64,000 nucleotides of DNA from Bacteriovorax sp. Seq25_V (lineage in GTDB: Bacteria > Bdellovibrionota > Bacteriovoracia > Bacteriovoracales > Bacteriovoracaceae), in contig NZ_AUNI01000020.1 of NCBI RefSeq assembly GCF_000447795.1, forward strand, positions 248,001-312,000, given 5' to 3'. Below, piece after piece: positions 43,594 through 51,931 of the stretch. Positions within the stretch are counted from its first letter, which is position 1, and every line of letters begins with the position of its first letter. The translations under genes and the position numbers were made by a program. Under the pieces are notes generated by a model. That model saw nothing but the letters and a program-made list of their open reading frames with translations, was not told where the DNA came from and did not search any database.

Positions 43594-44349
43594 TTATCTA
43601 TTTTTTAAAATAAACGCCTTATGGCCAATGAGCAAAAATAGTAGGGCAAAAAGGCCAAGAATAAATGGTCCCTGAGTGTTTTGCTCAGACACATCCTTGA
43701 TCGTTCCGCAAAGTCCTGCTGGCCCTTGCTCCTTTGGATAGAGAAAGGTCGCCCCATCCCAATCGTCGCGGCCAAGGCGTGTTCTACCGCTCTTGCTAGA
43801 AGCGTACATCAATGAATCCTCAATTTTTGAGTGTCCTAGACCAAAAGCGTGGCCAACTTCATGAGCGATAACAGAGATCTTCTCATTTTCACTAAGGCCA
43901 TTAAATTTTGTCGACGCGATGGCATTGATTGCTACGACCCCTCCGACGATAGTGGAGCCAGTCACATTATTTGGTAGTGTCACTGCGAGAATTCCTGTTG
44001 AGGTGAATGTTGTCGTATTGTCATTACAGATAATATAAACACCATTTGGCACGGCCGGAATACATCCTGTACCAGTACTACAAATTTTATCAGTATAAAA
44101 ACTTGAATCAATATTTTTTAAACCTTGGACATCAAGCCTTAGTTCAGAAGTTGAAACTTTATTCCAAAATTTCTCCATCGCCTTAATCGAAAGATCTCTT
44201 AGTTCTTCTGGAGTAGTATCAAGGTTTGAACATGAACTATCTCCAATATAAACTGGTATCTCTGGGTTTGAATATGTGGCTATCGAACTCCCCACAAGTG
44301 TAAATGCGTGAGTTGATAAAGCAAAAATAGCTAGAAGAATTAATTTCAT
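43594..44349 (-). CDS. Secreted M10-type (matrixin-like) metalloprotease with C-terminal anchor
   Basis: The 251-residue protein has a signal peptide (MKLILLAIFALSTHA) and the metzincin zinc site HEVGHAFGLGH (His163, Glu164, His167, His173), with a Met-turn at SLMYASS. A cysteine-containing propeptide switch is not evident. After a short linker, the last 25 residues form a hydrophobic helix ending in basic residues (LFALLFLLIGHKAFILKNR). That arrangement suggests inner-membrane anchoring with the protease facing the periplasm. It lies six bases after the barrel-protein gene. Confidence 0.9.
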   Translation of the reverse strand: MKLILLAIFALSTHAFTLVGSSIATYSNPEIPVYIGDSSCSNLDTTPEELRDLSIKAMEKFWNKVSTSELRLDVQGLKNIDSSFYTDKICSTGTGCIPAVPNGVYIICNDNTTTFTSTGILAVTLPNNVTGSTIVGGVVAINAIASTKFNGLSENEKISVIAHEVGHAFGLGHSKIEDSLMYASSKSGRTRLGRDDWDGATFLYPKEQGPAGLCGTIKDVSEQNTQGPFILGLFALLFLLIGHKAFILKNR

Positions 44350-44355
44350 AAAAAC

Positions 44356-44925
44356 CTATAAGTTAAAATTTAGCGACAGATAGTAATTAAATGCTCTCTC
44401 GTCTGAGTCTTCTGCATTTAGTGCCATCAGTTGTATATTTGCAAAAATTTCTTTATCAAACATGTAGTCAGTTCCAACAATTAAGACGTTGTTTACGGCC
44501 GTTGTTGAACCGGCAGGAGTTTGGAATTCTTTTTCTGTTCCACCATTATTTAGATATTGTGGAGAGCCATCCATTGAGAGGCGAGTGAATAGAAATCCAA
44601 AACCATAGACAGGTCTAAAGTTTGTAAAGTCATAGCGTAGTAAAAAGTTTGTCCAGTAGTTGAATCTTGTCACATCTGTGTCTCGGCTTGAGCGTGGAGT
44701 AGAGAGACCAAACTCAAAAATAAAATCGTGATCAAAGTAAAAGTCAAAATCAAATTTCAAACTCGCATACGGATTGAACTCAAAGGTATTTGTTTTGCCT
44801 CCAATTTCTTCTTCAATTTTTGAAACTTGCTCAGTAAATGTACCAAGACCGAGCGAAATGTTCTTATAATAGGCAAGACAGTTAACCGAAGTTAAAACAG
44901 TCATTAAATATATTAGTTTTTTCAT
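44356..44925 (-). CDS. Outer-membrane beta-barrel-like protein, 189 aa
   Basis: A signal peptide (MKKLIYLMTVLTSVNCLA) is followed by alternating hydrophobic strands such as YASLKFDFDFYFD, FIFEFGLSTP and FLLRYDFTNFRPVYGFGF. It ends in an aromatic/aliphatic terminal strand, YYLSLNFNL. This pattern suits a small eight-stranded outer-membrane barrel of unknown function. The ATG at 44925 is chosen over an upstream one because it starts the signal peptide. It is probably cotranscribed with the metalloprotease. Confidence 0.75.
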   Translation of the reverse strand: MKKLIYLMTVLTSVNCLAYYKNISLGLGTFTEQVSKIEEEIGGKTNTFEFNPYASLKFDFDFYFDHDFIFEFGLSTPRSSRDTDVTRFNYWTNFLLRYDFTNFRPVYGFGFLFTRLSMDGSPQYLNNGGTEKEFQTPAGSTTAVNNVLIVGTDYMFDKEIFANIQLMALNAEDSDERAFNYYLSLNFNL

Positions 44926-45039
44926 GTGAATATTGAAGCAATTCACCTACCTAATGGCAATATCTTTTCATTTTCAAATGGCTAGTTTTTACATAAAATA
45001 GGGTAGAATAACTTTGAAACGCAAACGAAAGGATATACT

Positions 45040-46155
45040 ATGTTTGAAAATTTTAACATACCGCAAAACCTTAGACCTAGTGACCCAAGATTTGGTTCAG
45101 GTCCATCACTTGTTCCAGTAGAGTTTTTGACAGCTCTTGCAGAAACTGGAACTGAGTTACTTGGTACCAGTCACAGGAAGCCAGTAGTAAAAAATCTAGT
45201 AAAAGAAATGCAAGAAGGGCTTAGAAAATATTTTAATGTACCTGCTGGCCATGAAATCGTTATCGGTAATGGTGGAGCAACGTTCTTATTTGATGCTATT
45301 GGATTAGGGCTTACAAAGAAAAAATCTGCTCACTTTACATGTGGAGAGTTTTCTCAAAAATGGTACAAGTCACACAAAGCTATTCCATGGATAGAAGCAC
45401 AAGAATTTGCAAGTGAATACGGTGATGGTTGTGAAGCTCATGATGTTGATGATGCTGACCTTATTGCTGTAACTCTTAATGAAACTTCAACTGGTGTAAT
45501 GATAAATTCTCTTCCTAAAGTTTCTGAAGATACTCTTCTATGTGTTGATGCGACTTCAGGAGCAGGACAAGTTCCATGCAATGTTTCAGAATGTGATGTT
45601 TTCTTCTTTTCTCCGCAAAAAGTTTTTGCTTCAGAAGGTGGATTTTATGTCGCAATTATGTCTCCAAAGGCACTAAAGAGAGCTGAGGAAGTCGCTGCTG
45701 ATAAGTCTCGATATATTCCGCCAATTATGAGCTGGTCTCACGCAATTGAAAACTCAGTTAAAAATCAAACTTATAATACTCCAAGTATTTCAACAATCTT
45801 CTTCTTAAATGAGCAGGTTAAATTAATGAATAAACTTGGTTATGAAAAAGTTGTTTCGATGGCAAATGATAAAGCAAATCATATCTATGGGTGGGCGAAT
45901 GAGAAGGCTTACCTTTCTTGTTATGTTGAAAAGGAAAGTTATCGTTCAAATGCTGTTGCAACTATTAACGTTGACGAAAAATATAGTGCAGATGATTTAA
46001 TCAAAGTTCTTGAACAACAGAAAGCTGTTTACGGGATTGATGCCTATAGAAAGCTTGGAAAGAACCAGTTTAGAATTTCTCTCTTCCACAATATCACGCT
46101 TGAAGATATCAAAAAGCTTACAGAGATTATCTCTTTAGCAATTGAATCTGCATAA
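45040..46155 (+). CDS. serC: Phosphoserine aminotransferase
   Basis: The 371-residue PLP enzyme begins with NLRPSDPRFGSGPS, typical of the actinobacterial-type SerC. It has LGTSHRKPVVKNLV near 50, ATSGAGQVPCNVS near 175 and the PLP lysine in FFFSPQKVFASEGG near 195. It converts 3-phosphohydroxypyruvate and glutamate to phosphoserine and 2-oxoglutarate in serine synthesis. AAAGGA precedes the ATG. A hairpin terminator follows, so it is separate from the downstream riboswitch unit. Confidence 0.92.
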   Translation: MFENFNIPQNLRPSDPRFGSGPSLVPVEFLTALAETGTELLGTSHRKPVVKNLVKEMQEGLRKYFNVPAGHEIVIGNGGATFLFDAIGLGLTKKKSAHFTCGEFSQKWYKSHKAIPWIEAQEFASEYGDGCEAHDVDDADLIAVTLNETSTGVMINSLPKVSEDTLLCVDATSGAGQVPCNVSECDVFFFSPQKVFASEGGFYVAIMSPKALKRAEEVAADKSRYIPPIMSWSHAIENSVKNQTYNTPSISTIFFLNEQVKLMNKLGYEKVVSMANDKANHIYGWANEKAYLSCYVEKESYRSNAVATINVDEKYSADDLIKVLEQQKAVYGIDAYRKLGKNQFRISLFHNITLEDIKKLTEIISLAIESA

Positions 46156-46172
46156 GATAAAATTTATCACAT

Positions 46173-46198
46173 GTGCTTTGTCTAAGGACAAAGCACTT
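46173..46198 (+). terminator. Terminator-like hairpin after serC
   Basis: GTGCTTTGTC and GACAAAGCAC form a ten-base perfect stem around a TAAG loop, followed by TTCTCC. The T-tract is weak, but the stem is strong. Confidence 0.72.
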
Positions 46199-46255
46199 CT
46201 CCAAATTATTTTCTTGCCATCTGTAATTATTACGTCTAGTTTGTAGCCGTTATTA

Positions 46256-46366
46256 ATCCTAAAGGGGTGCTCATCGTAAATGAGCTGAGACTTTGTTTGC
46301 CTAATTAGGCCTTGATGAAGGACCCTTTGAACCTGATTCGGTTAGCACCGACGTAGGAATTAGGAA
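46256..46366 (+). promoter_or_regulatory. TPP (THI-box) riboswitch
   Basis: The conserved aptamer is clear. CCTAA opens P1, then GGGGTGC, GAGCTGAGA, ACCCTTTGAACCTGAT and GGTTAGCACCGACGTAGG appear in canonical order, and TTAGG closes P1. Thiamin pyrophosphate binding should repress the TonB receptor gene downstream. Minor variation occurs in the P4 loop. It lies 64 bases before the receptor start codon. Confidence 0.95.
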
Positions 46367-46400
46367 AGACATTCATGTTTTTATCAGTTTCGCGTGCTCC

Positions 46401-46427
46401 GAATCTCACTACTTGATAGGGAGATTC
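46401..46427 (+). promoter_or_regulatory. Riboswitch expression platform: Shine-Dalgarno-sequestering hairpin
   Basis: GAATCTC at 46401-46407 pairs perfectly with GAGATTC at 46421-46427, and the 3' arm overlaps the AGGGAG ribosome-binding site ahead of the ATG at 46430. No terminator is present, so regulation is predicted to be translational. Confidence 0.75.
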
Positions 46428-46429
46428 TT

Positions 46430-48460
46430 ATGAAAAAAATCCTTTTGATTTCAATTCTTTTCTCATTTGCTTCAATCGCAGATGATACTGTTTATGTCTA
46501 TGGTACACTCATTCCTAAGAAGGCGTATGATGATAGTGGGAACTCTCTGTCAATGAGATCTGGCCAGGATATCGATAATGCAAGGTCTTTTCAAATAGAA
46601 GATCTTATTAAGACAATTCCTAATATCAATTACTCTCAAGGAAGTTCTAATACACGTTATTTTCAGATTCGTGGGATTGGGGAGAGAGCAAGTTATGAAG
46701 GAATGCCAAATCATTCTGTAGGGATCGTGATTGATGATATTGATTACTCAGGCATTGCTGGAGTATCCTCTTTAAGGGATATCTCTCAAGTCGAAGTGTA
46801 TCGTGGACCACAGGCAACAAGACTTGGTCCAAGTGCTCTTGCTGGTATGATTCATATGAGTTCACTTGAACCTTCTAAGAAGTTTAAAGGGCAGGCCTTC
46901 TTTAATTATGGAAATTATCGTCTTATTGAAGAAGGTGTCGGTGCCTCATTCCCTGTATCTCAGAACTTTCAAGGAGCTCTCTCTCTGTCAAAAAAAGATA
47001 GTGATGGTTATATGAATAATAATTTCCTTAATCGAAAAGATACGAATGGTAAGGATGAGTTCACGACAAAAGCCAAACTTCTTGGAAGGATTAACGGCTT
47101 TAAGCTTAAGTTAAATCTTCATTATTTTAATTTAAATAATGGTTATGATGCATTCACGCAAAGTAATAATAGAATTACTACTTCTGATAAGCCTGGTCAG
47201 GATGATCAAAGAACACTAGCGCAAGCACTTCGTGTCGAAAAGATTCTTGGTGGTGATTGGAAATCAATTTCTATTTTTACACATATAAAATCGAAAATAT
47301 TTTATAGTTATGATGAAGACTGGGGCAACAATATTCAATGGAATGCGTTGCCAGGTTATAACGCGAACTATGATTACAATATCGAGTTTCCAAAAATTAA
47401 AGAAGATTTAAGCATTGATCAGCGATTAGTTAAGGCACAAAAGCTTGTTCTTGGATTATATGGAAAGCTTTCACATGAAAGTTTTGGTGAGGTCGCTTAT
47501 AAGAATGAAGCAGTTAGAAAGAATATTCGAGGGAACTTTAAAACAAAGGAGCTTTCGCTGTATTTTGAAAATGAGTCTGATCTTAGTGATAACATTTCTT
47601 TGGATTATGGGGCCCGTATTGCAAGCCGTAGTGCTATTTATAATGACTCGCTTGGAAATAATTTTTCCCCAGATGAATTTATGTATGGTGGAAAAATTTC
47701 TCTTAACTACCACATTAATAAAGAGAGTAAACTTTATGGGAAGCTTTCTAAAGGTTTTAAAGCGGGGGGATTCAATACTCAGTCAGATGTTCCAATGGAT
47801 CGAAAAGAATTTAAGCAGGAGAAGCTCTATAGCTTAGAAATTGGAAATCAAAATAATTTTAAACACCTAAATTTGTCAACAAACCTCTCCACATTCTTTA
47901 TGTATCGAGAAGATATTCAAGTGAAGACTTCTTTCCAGGATGATCCTTCTGATCCGAGCTCTTATACATTTTATAATGATAATGCGACAGATGGATATAA
48001 TTATGGATTGGAGCTTGAGGGCCGTTGGAATGGAGTTGAGGGGCTTGAGTTACTATCATCACTTGGCCTTTTAAAGACTGAATATGGAAATTACTCTTAT
48101 GCTTCAAAATCCTTAAAGGATCGTGATATGCCACATGCTCCTGAGTATCAATTTAATCTTTCATCAACTTATAGACTCGATAACGGTTTTTATTTTGGAG
48201 GAAATGTTTTTATGTCAGATAATTTTTATTTCTCAAATTCTCACTCAGAGAAATCTCGCGCTTATCAGCTTGTAGATATAAAAGCAGGTTATAAAATAAA
48301 ACGTTTTAGCATTAGCATATGGTCTAAGAATATCTTCAATGAAGATTATTCTACTCGTGGTTTCTTCTTTGCCAATAGACCACCTGACTGGAATGATGAA
48401 AGGTATACTCAAAGAGGTGTCCCACGCACTTATGGAGTAAGTCTTCGCTATACATTCTAA
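46430..48460 (+). CDS. TonB-dependent outer-membrane receptor under TPP control
   Basis: The 676-residue protein has a signal peptide (MKKILLISILFSFASIA) and a plug domain near 25-155 (IEDLIKTIPNINYSQG, FQIRGIGERASYEG, VEVYRGPQATRLG). A 22-strand-type barrel follows, ending in GVSLRYTF with the terminal aromatic needed for outer-membrane insertion. TPP-riboswitch control predicts uptake of thiamin or a pyrimidine or phosphorylated precursor. The ATG at 46430 fits both the ribosome-binding site and the signal peptide; no TonB gene is nearby. Confidence 0.92.
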   Translation: MKKILLISILFSFASIADDTVYVYGTLIPKKAYDDSGNSLSMRSGQDIDNARSFQIEDLIKTIPNINYSQGSSNTRYFQIRGIGERASYEGMPNHSVGIVIDDIDYSGIAGVSSLRDISQVEVYRGPQATRLGPSALAGMIHMSSLEPSKKFKGQAFFNYGNYRLIEEGVGASFPVSQNFQGALSLSKKDSDGYMNNNFLNRKDTNGKDEFTTKAKLLGRINGFKLKLNLHYFNLNNGYDAFTQSNNRITTSDKPGQDDQRTLAQALRVEKILGGDWKSISIFTHIKSKIFYSYDEDWGNNIQWNALPGYNANYDYNIEFPKIKEDLSIDQRLVKAQKLVLGLYGKLSHESFGEVAYKNEAVRKNIRGNFKTKELSLYFENESDLSDNISLDYGARIASRSAIYNDSLGNNFSPDEFMYGGKISLNYHINKESKLYGKLSKGFKAGGFNTQSDVPMDRKEFKQEKLYSLEIGNQNNFKHLNLSTNLSTFFMYREDIQVKTSFQDDPSDPSSYTFYNDNATDGYNYGLELEGRWNGVEGLELLSSLGLLKTEYGNYSYASKSLKDRDMPHAPEYQFNLSSTYRLDNGFYFGGNVFMSDNFYFSNSHSEKSRAYQLVDIKAGYKIKRFSISIWSKNIFNEDYSTRGFFFANRPPDWNDERYTQRGVPRTYGVSLRYTF

Positions 48461-48461
48461 T

Positions 48462-48486
48462 AAAAAAGGCCCATGAGATGGGCCTT
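48462..48486 (-). terminator. Rho-independent terminator of tgt
   Basis: GGCCCAT and ATGGGCC form a seven-base stem with a three-base loop. On the minus strand it is followed by a run of T residues, and on the plus strand by TTGTAT only, so it mainly ends the tgt transcript. Confidence 0.85.
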
Positions 48487-48493
48487 GTATCTT

Positions 48494-49624
48494 CTAGTCT
48501 TTCTTGTATCCCGCAAGGAATTCTTTCTTGAATTCTAAGAAGCGATCTTCAAGAATAGCTTCACGAGCTCTCTCTGCAAGTGATTTGTAGAAAGCAATAT
48601 TGTGAAGTGTCGCAAGTACCTGACCTAGAATTTCATTAGAGTCAAATAAGTGCTTTAGGTATGCTCTTGAAAAGTTCTTACAAGTATAACACTCACAATT
48701 TGGCTCTACTGGATAGAAATCGTGACGGTAGTTCTTGTGCTTAATTCTAATTTTTCCACGGTTGGTAAATAATGTTCCACCACGAGCAAATTTAGTCGGA
48801 ATGATACAGTCACTCATATCAATTCCATATTCCCAAATCATAAAAAGATCTTCAGGATTACCTACACCCATTACGTAGCGTGGTTTATCTGCAGGCATTT
48901 TAGGTCCTGTATATTTAACAATTTTTTCCATGAGTTCTGGGCCTTCACCAACAGATACACCACCAATTGCATATCCAGGAAGATCTCTTTTTACTAATTC
49001 TTTAAGACACTCATCACGGTAATCATCGTAAGTCGATCCTTGGATAATTCCAAAAAGTGCTTGCGTTGGATTTGTCCAAGAAGCAATACAACGATCTAGC
49101 CAACGGTGAGTTCTATCAATAGAGGTCTTTGTATACTTTCTATCCGCAGGGTATGGAATACACTCATCAAAGGCCATCATGATGTCACTACCAAGATTTT
49201 GTTGAATCTCGATTGATGTTTCAGGCGTAAGCATTACAGTCTTACCTTTTTGGTCTTTGAAAGAAGAACCTTCTTCAGTAATTGAATTTCCCTGAAGAGA
49301 GAAGACTTGGAATCCTCCCGAGTCTGTTAGAATCGGTCCATTCCAGTTCATAAACTTATGAAGCCCACCAGCCTTCGCTATCAGCTTTGAACCTGGAGAA
49401 AGGTGTAGGTGATATGTATTTGAAAGGATAATTTTTGTATCCATTTCATCAAGAAAATTTGGAGGTAATGCCTTTATTGCTCCGTGAGTACCTACTGGCA
49501 TAAATACTGGTGTAGGAATATCTCCGTGGGGAGTTTTTATAACTCCGGCCCTCGCCTTTGAGTGCTTATCTACGTGCACTAATTCAAACTTAAAATGTTC
49601 TTTTACTTGGTCTTGAATTCTCAT
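48494..49624 (-). CDS. tgt: Queuine tRNA-ribosyltransferase
   Basis: The 376-residue enzyme exchanges guanine-34 of GU(N) tRNAs for preQ1. It has the substrate segment SNTYHLHLSPG near 70, the catalytic ILTDSGGFQVFSL near 98, YVMGVGNPED near 255 and the zinc site CECYTCKNFSRAYLKHL near 310-326. Length and order are standard for bacterial Tgt. It lies 75 bases downstream of the FHA/RDD gene on the same strand. QueE, an earlier step of the pathway, is at 61070. Confidence 0.96.
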   Translation of the reverse strand: MRIQDQVKEHFKFELVHVDKHSKARAGVIKTPHGDIPTPVFMPVGTHGAIKALPPNFLDEMDTKIILSNTYHLHLSPGSKLIAKAGGLHKFMNWNGPILTDSGGFQVFSLQGNSITEEGSSFKDQKGKTVMLTPETSIEIQQNLGSDIMMAFDECIPYPADRKYTKTSIDRTHRWLDRCIASWTNPTQALFGIIQGSTYDDYRDECLKELVKRDLPGYAIGGVSVGEGPELMEKIVKYTGPKMPADKPRYVMGVGNPEDLFMIWEYGIDMSDCIIPTKFARGGTLFTNRGKIRIKHKNYRHDFYPVEPNCECYTCKNFSRAYLKHLFDSNEILGQVLATLHNIAFYKSLAERAREAILEDRFLEFKKEFLAGYKKD

Positions 49625-49698
49625 GTAACTACCTTAAAAAATTGTAATTTTCACTATTTAGCAGTGAGAGCACCAATTTGCAATATAAGAAGTAATTC

Positions 49699-51795
49699 TT
49701 ACAGTAAACTATTCAAATAAGCTTGGAATTCTGTAAGCTCTTGAGGTGTTTGTTCATAAAGCGCCTTGACGAACTTTTCAAAGAAAATAGAATTACTTTG
49801 ATCCGAATTTCTTGTTAGAGCACTTTTTATATTGTTCAAACGTTCTTGGATTATCGTTTTTTGACTTGAGAAAAGCGCTGGATCTCTAAAAATTGAGTCG
49901 ATTTCTTCATGCTTGCCATGTCCATTAAATGAAAGAGCTATTTGACTTAAGTAAGGCCAAGGCTTTTCAATGTTTGAGTCCACTGCAAGAATTTTTATTT
50001 CATCATTGGTTATCGCTAGCAGAGATAGCTCGCCCTTATACTCGTAATAACGAGTTTCCTCTGTGGTTTTATATATTTTTTCAAAAAGTATATTATTTGA
50101 ACGAAGAAAATTTGAAGCTGTATTTGTTGTTAGGATATTGAGTTGAGATAAATATTCCGGTTTCCCACAGATTGTAAATTCGCCACTTTTTATAAAGTTT
50201 AAAACTTCTTCTCTAAGCCCAGTTAAGTCCGAAGGAGTATCTCCTTCAATTTTTGCACTAAGGTTTGGATAGAATTGACTGAAGAATGGAATTTCATCTT
50301 TAACACTCTTCATCAGAGAATATTTGATTGATCTCAACTCTCGAAATGCAATAGTTTTACCATCGGTCTTATTAATTAGAAAGAAGTTCATTTTTGGAGT
50401 CGATGACCCCGCAATTTCATAATTTAATTCTATTCCACGACTAACCATCAAAACAGAGTGTTTTACAGATTTTTCTTTTGTAAACATAGTAGAAGTAATT
50501 ATTGAAATTTCTGGTTTCTTTTCAATTTTAGCGCGAATCAGTGTTTCAAAGTGTGGCAATAGAGAGAAAATTAGAAGAAGAGGAATCGCAGTAAGTCTTA
50601 ATATTCTTTGACGATATTGAATTTGTGTCTTTGTTATAAATTCTTTAAATGAGCGTTTTCCTATTAATACCGGAAGATCAAAAATTGGTAGGAAAAATGA
50701 AATGACTTCTAGAGGAAATCTTAGAAGTGCCTTTATTCTTTTTCGAATAAATGTTCCTTCCGTTGTTGCACCGACGAGAAATAAAGGAATGCTCGTTGAA
50801 AAGATGATATTAGAAATGAAATTAATTCCAAAATAAATTAAAAGAACAGAGATTGTTTGCTCTAAGAGATCTTGATAATCCTTTAGTAGAGTTTTAGCTT
50901 GTGGAATATTAGTGTTTACTAATGTGATAATTTTTGATGTTATTTCATTCAACGTCGCTGCATCAACGAAGTGATAGAGTGCCATCGTAAGAGAGAATCC
51001 TGCGATAATTGAAAAAAGTCTTGTAAAGGGACCAACTCGACGAGTAGTTTCAATTGAGTCTGATCTTTTTGTCTTAATTTCCATCTTCTTTACTTGATTA
51101 GCTTTTTTCTTTTTGGCGACTACTTTTGGATCACTTTCATCTTCCTCATCGAGCTTATCAAGTTTTTCTTTTCTTGTTTGTTTCTTTTGAGTTTGTAATA
51201 GCTCGCCAATATCAATCGATGTGCGTGTAATTTCTTGGTTTTGTTTTTGCTCTTTTACTTTCTTCTTAATAGGGGCGTTAAGTTCTGCTGTTTTAATAAC
51301 TTCTGTATCAACGCTGAAACCTAAATCATCATCATGATTCTCATGGTGAACTTCTTTTGGTTCCTTCTTCTCAAGCTTTGTTTCGCGATCATTTTGTAGT
51401 GTTTGGTCAGAAAAAACTTGAGGGTTTGTGTCAGGCATTGTTTCAGTATTTTCAAGTTTTATTTCATCAAGACTGTCCACATTAATTGATGTTGCAGTCT
51501 CGATGATATCAACTTCAATGATTGAAATTACTGTTTCTTTGCAAGTAACAGTGTCTCCTAGCTCTAGAAAGTATATCCCACCTTTTTTGACAGGATGACC
51601 ATTGAAGTTAACTCCACTTACATCATTTTCTATTTTAACTGTGACGACGCCATCTTGTTCGAAAACAAGAATCGGTCCACCATTTTCTGATATTTCAGCA
51701 CCTGTGCCACTAGGTTTAATGAAAAGTTGGCCAACTAGAGGATGAGAAGTTTTGTTATCGTGTGTTTTTGCTATTAAATGGGTTCTTGTCGTCAT
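49699..51795 (-). CDS. Multi-pass membrane protein with FHA-like and RDD-like domains
   Basis: The 698-residue protein opens with a beta-rich region (about 15-110; LVGQLFIKPSGTGAEIS, VNFNGHPVKKGGIYFLELGD) resembling a forkhead-associated or smooth FHA-like domain. A charged Lys/Glu linker follows (115-245), then about four to five helices over 255-415, including IYFGINFISNIIFS, which resembles the RDD family. A soluble C-terminal domain of about 270 residues ends it. FHA domains bind phosphothreonine, so signalling is possible, but the binding residues are not clearly kept. The function is unknown. Confidence 0.68.
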   Translation of the reverse strand: MTTRTHLIAKTHDNKTSHPLVGQLFIKPSGTGAEISENGGPILVFEQDGVVTVKIENDVSGVNFNGHPVKKGGIYFLELGDTVTCKETVISIIEVDIIETATSINVDSLDEIKLENTETMPDTNPQVFSDQTLQNDRETKLEKKEPKEVHHENHDDDLGFSVDTEVIKTAELNAPIKKKVKEQKQNQEITRTSIDIGELLQTQKKQTRKEKLDKLDEEDESDPKVVAKKKKANQVKKMEIKTKRSDSIETTRRVGPFTRLFSIIAGFSLTMALYHFVDAATLNEITSKIITLVNTNIPQAKTLLKDYQDLLEQTISVLLIYFGINFISNIIFSTSIPLFLVGATTEGTFIRKRIKALLRFPLEVISFFLPIFDLPVLIGKRSFKEFITKTQIQYRQRILRLTAIPLLLIFSLLPHFETLIRAKIEKKPEISIITSTMFTKEKSVKHSVLMVSRGIELNYEIAGSSTPKMNFFLINKTDGKTIAFRELRSIKYSLMKSVKDEIPFFSQFYPNLSAKIEGDTPSDLTGLREEVLNFIKSGEFTICGKPEYLSQLNILTTNTASNFLRSNNILFEKIYKTTEETRYYEYKGELSLLAITNDEIKILAVDSNIEKPWPYLSQIALSFNGHGKHEEIDSIFRDPALFSSQKTIIQERLNNIKSALTRNSDQSNSIFFEKFVKALYEQTPQELTEFQAYLNSLL

Positions 51796-51893
51796 TTTGA
51801 TAACCGTATAATTAGTTTAAGTATTTGTTTTAATTATAGGTTAATTTATGAATGCGTGCCAATTTTAGGGAGGAGGAAGAATTTTCGCCTGCA

Positions 51894-51922
51894 AAAATAA
51901 GGGGCAAGATTCCTTGCCCCTT
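51894..51922 (-). terminator. Strong terminator after the outer-membrane protein gene
   Basis: AAGGGGCAAG and CTTGCCCCTT form a perfect ten-base stem around ATTC. Read on the minus strand the hairpin is followed by ATTTTTGC, after the 430-residue protein gene. Confidence 0.88.
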
Positions 51923-51931
51923 AAAAAAGTA

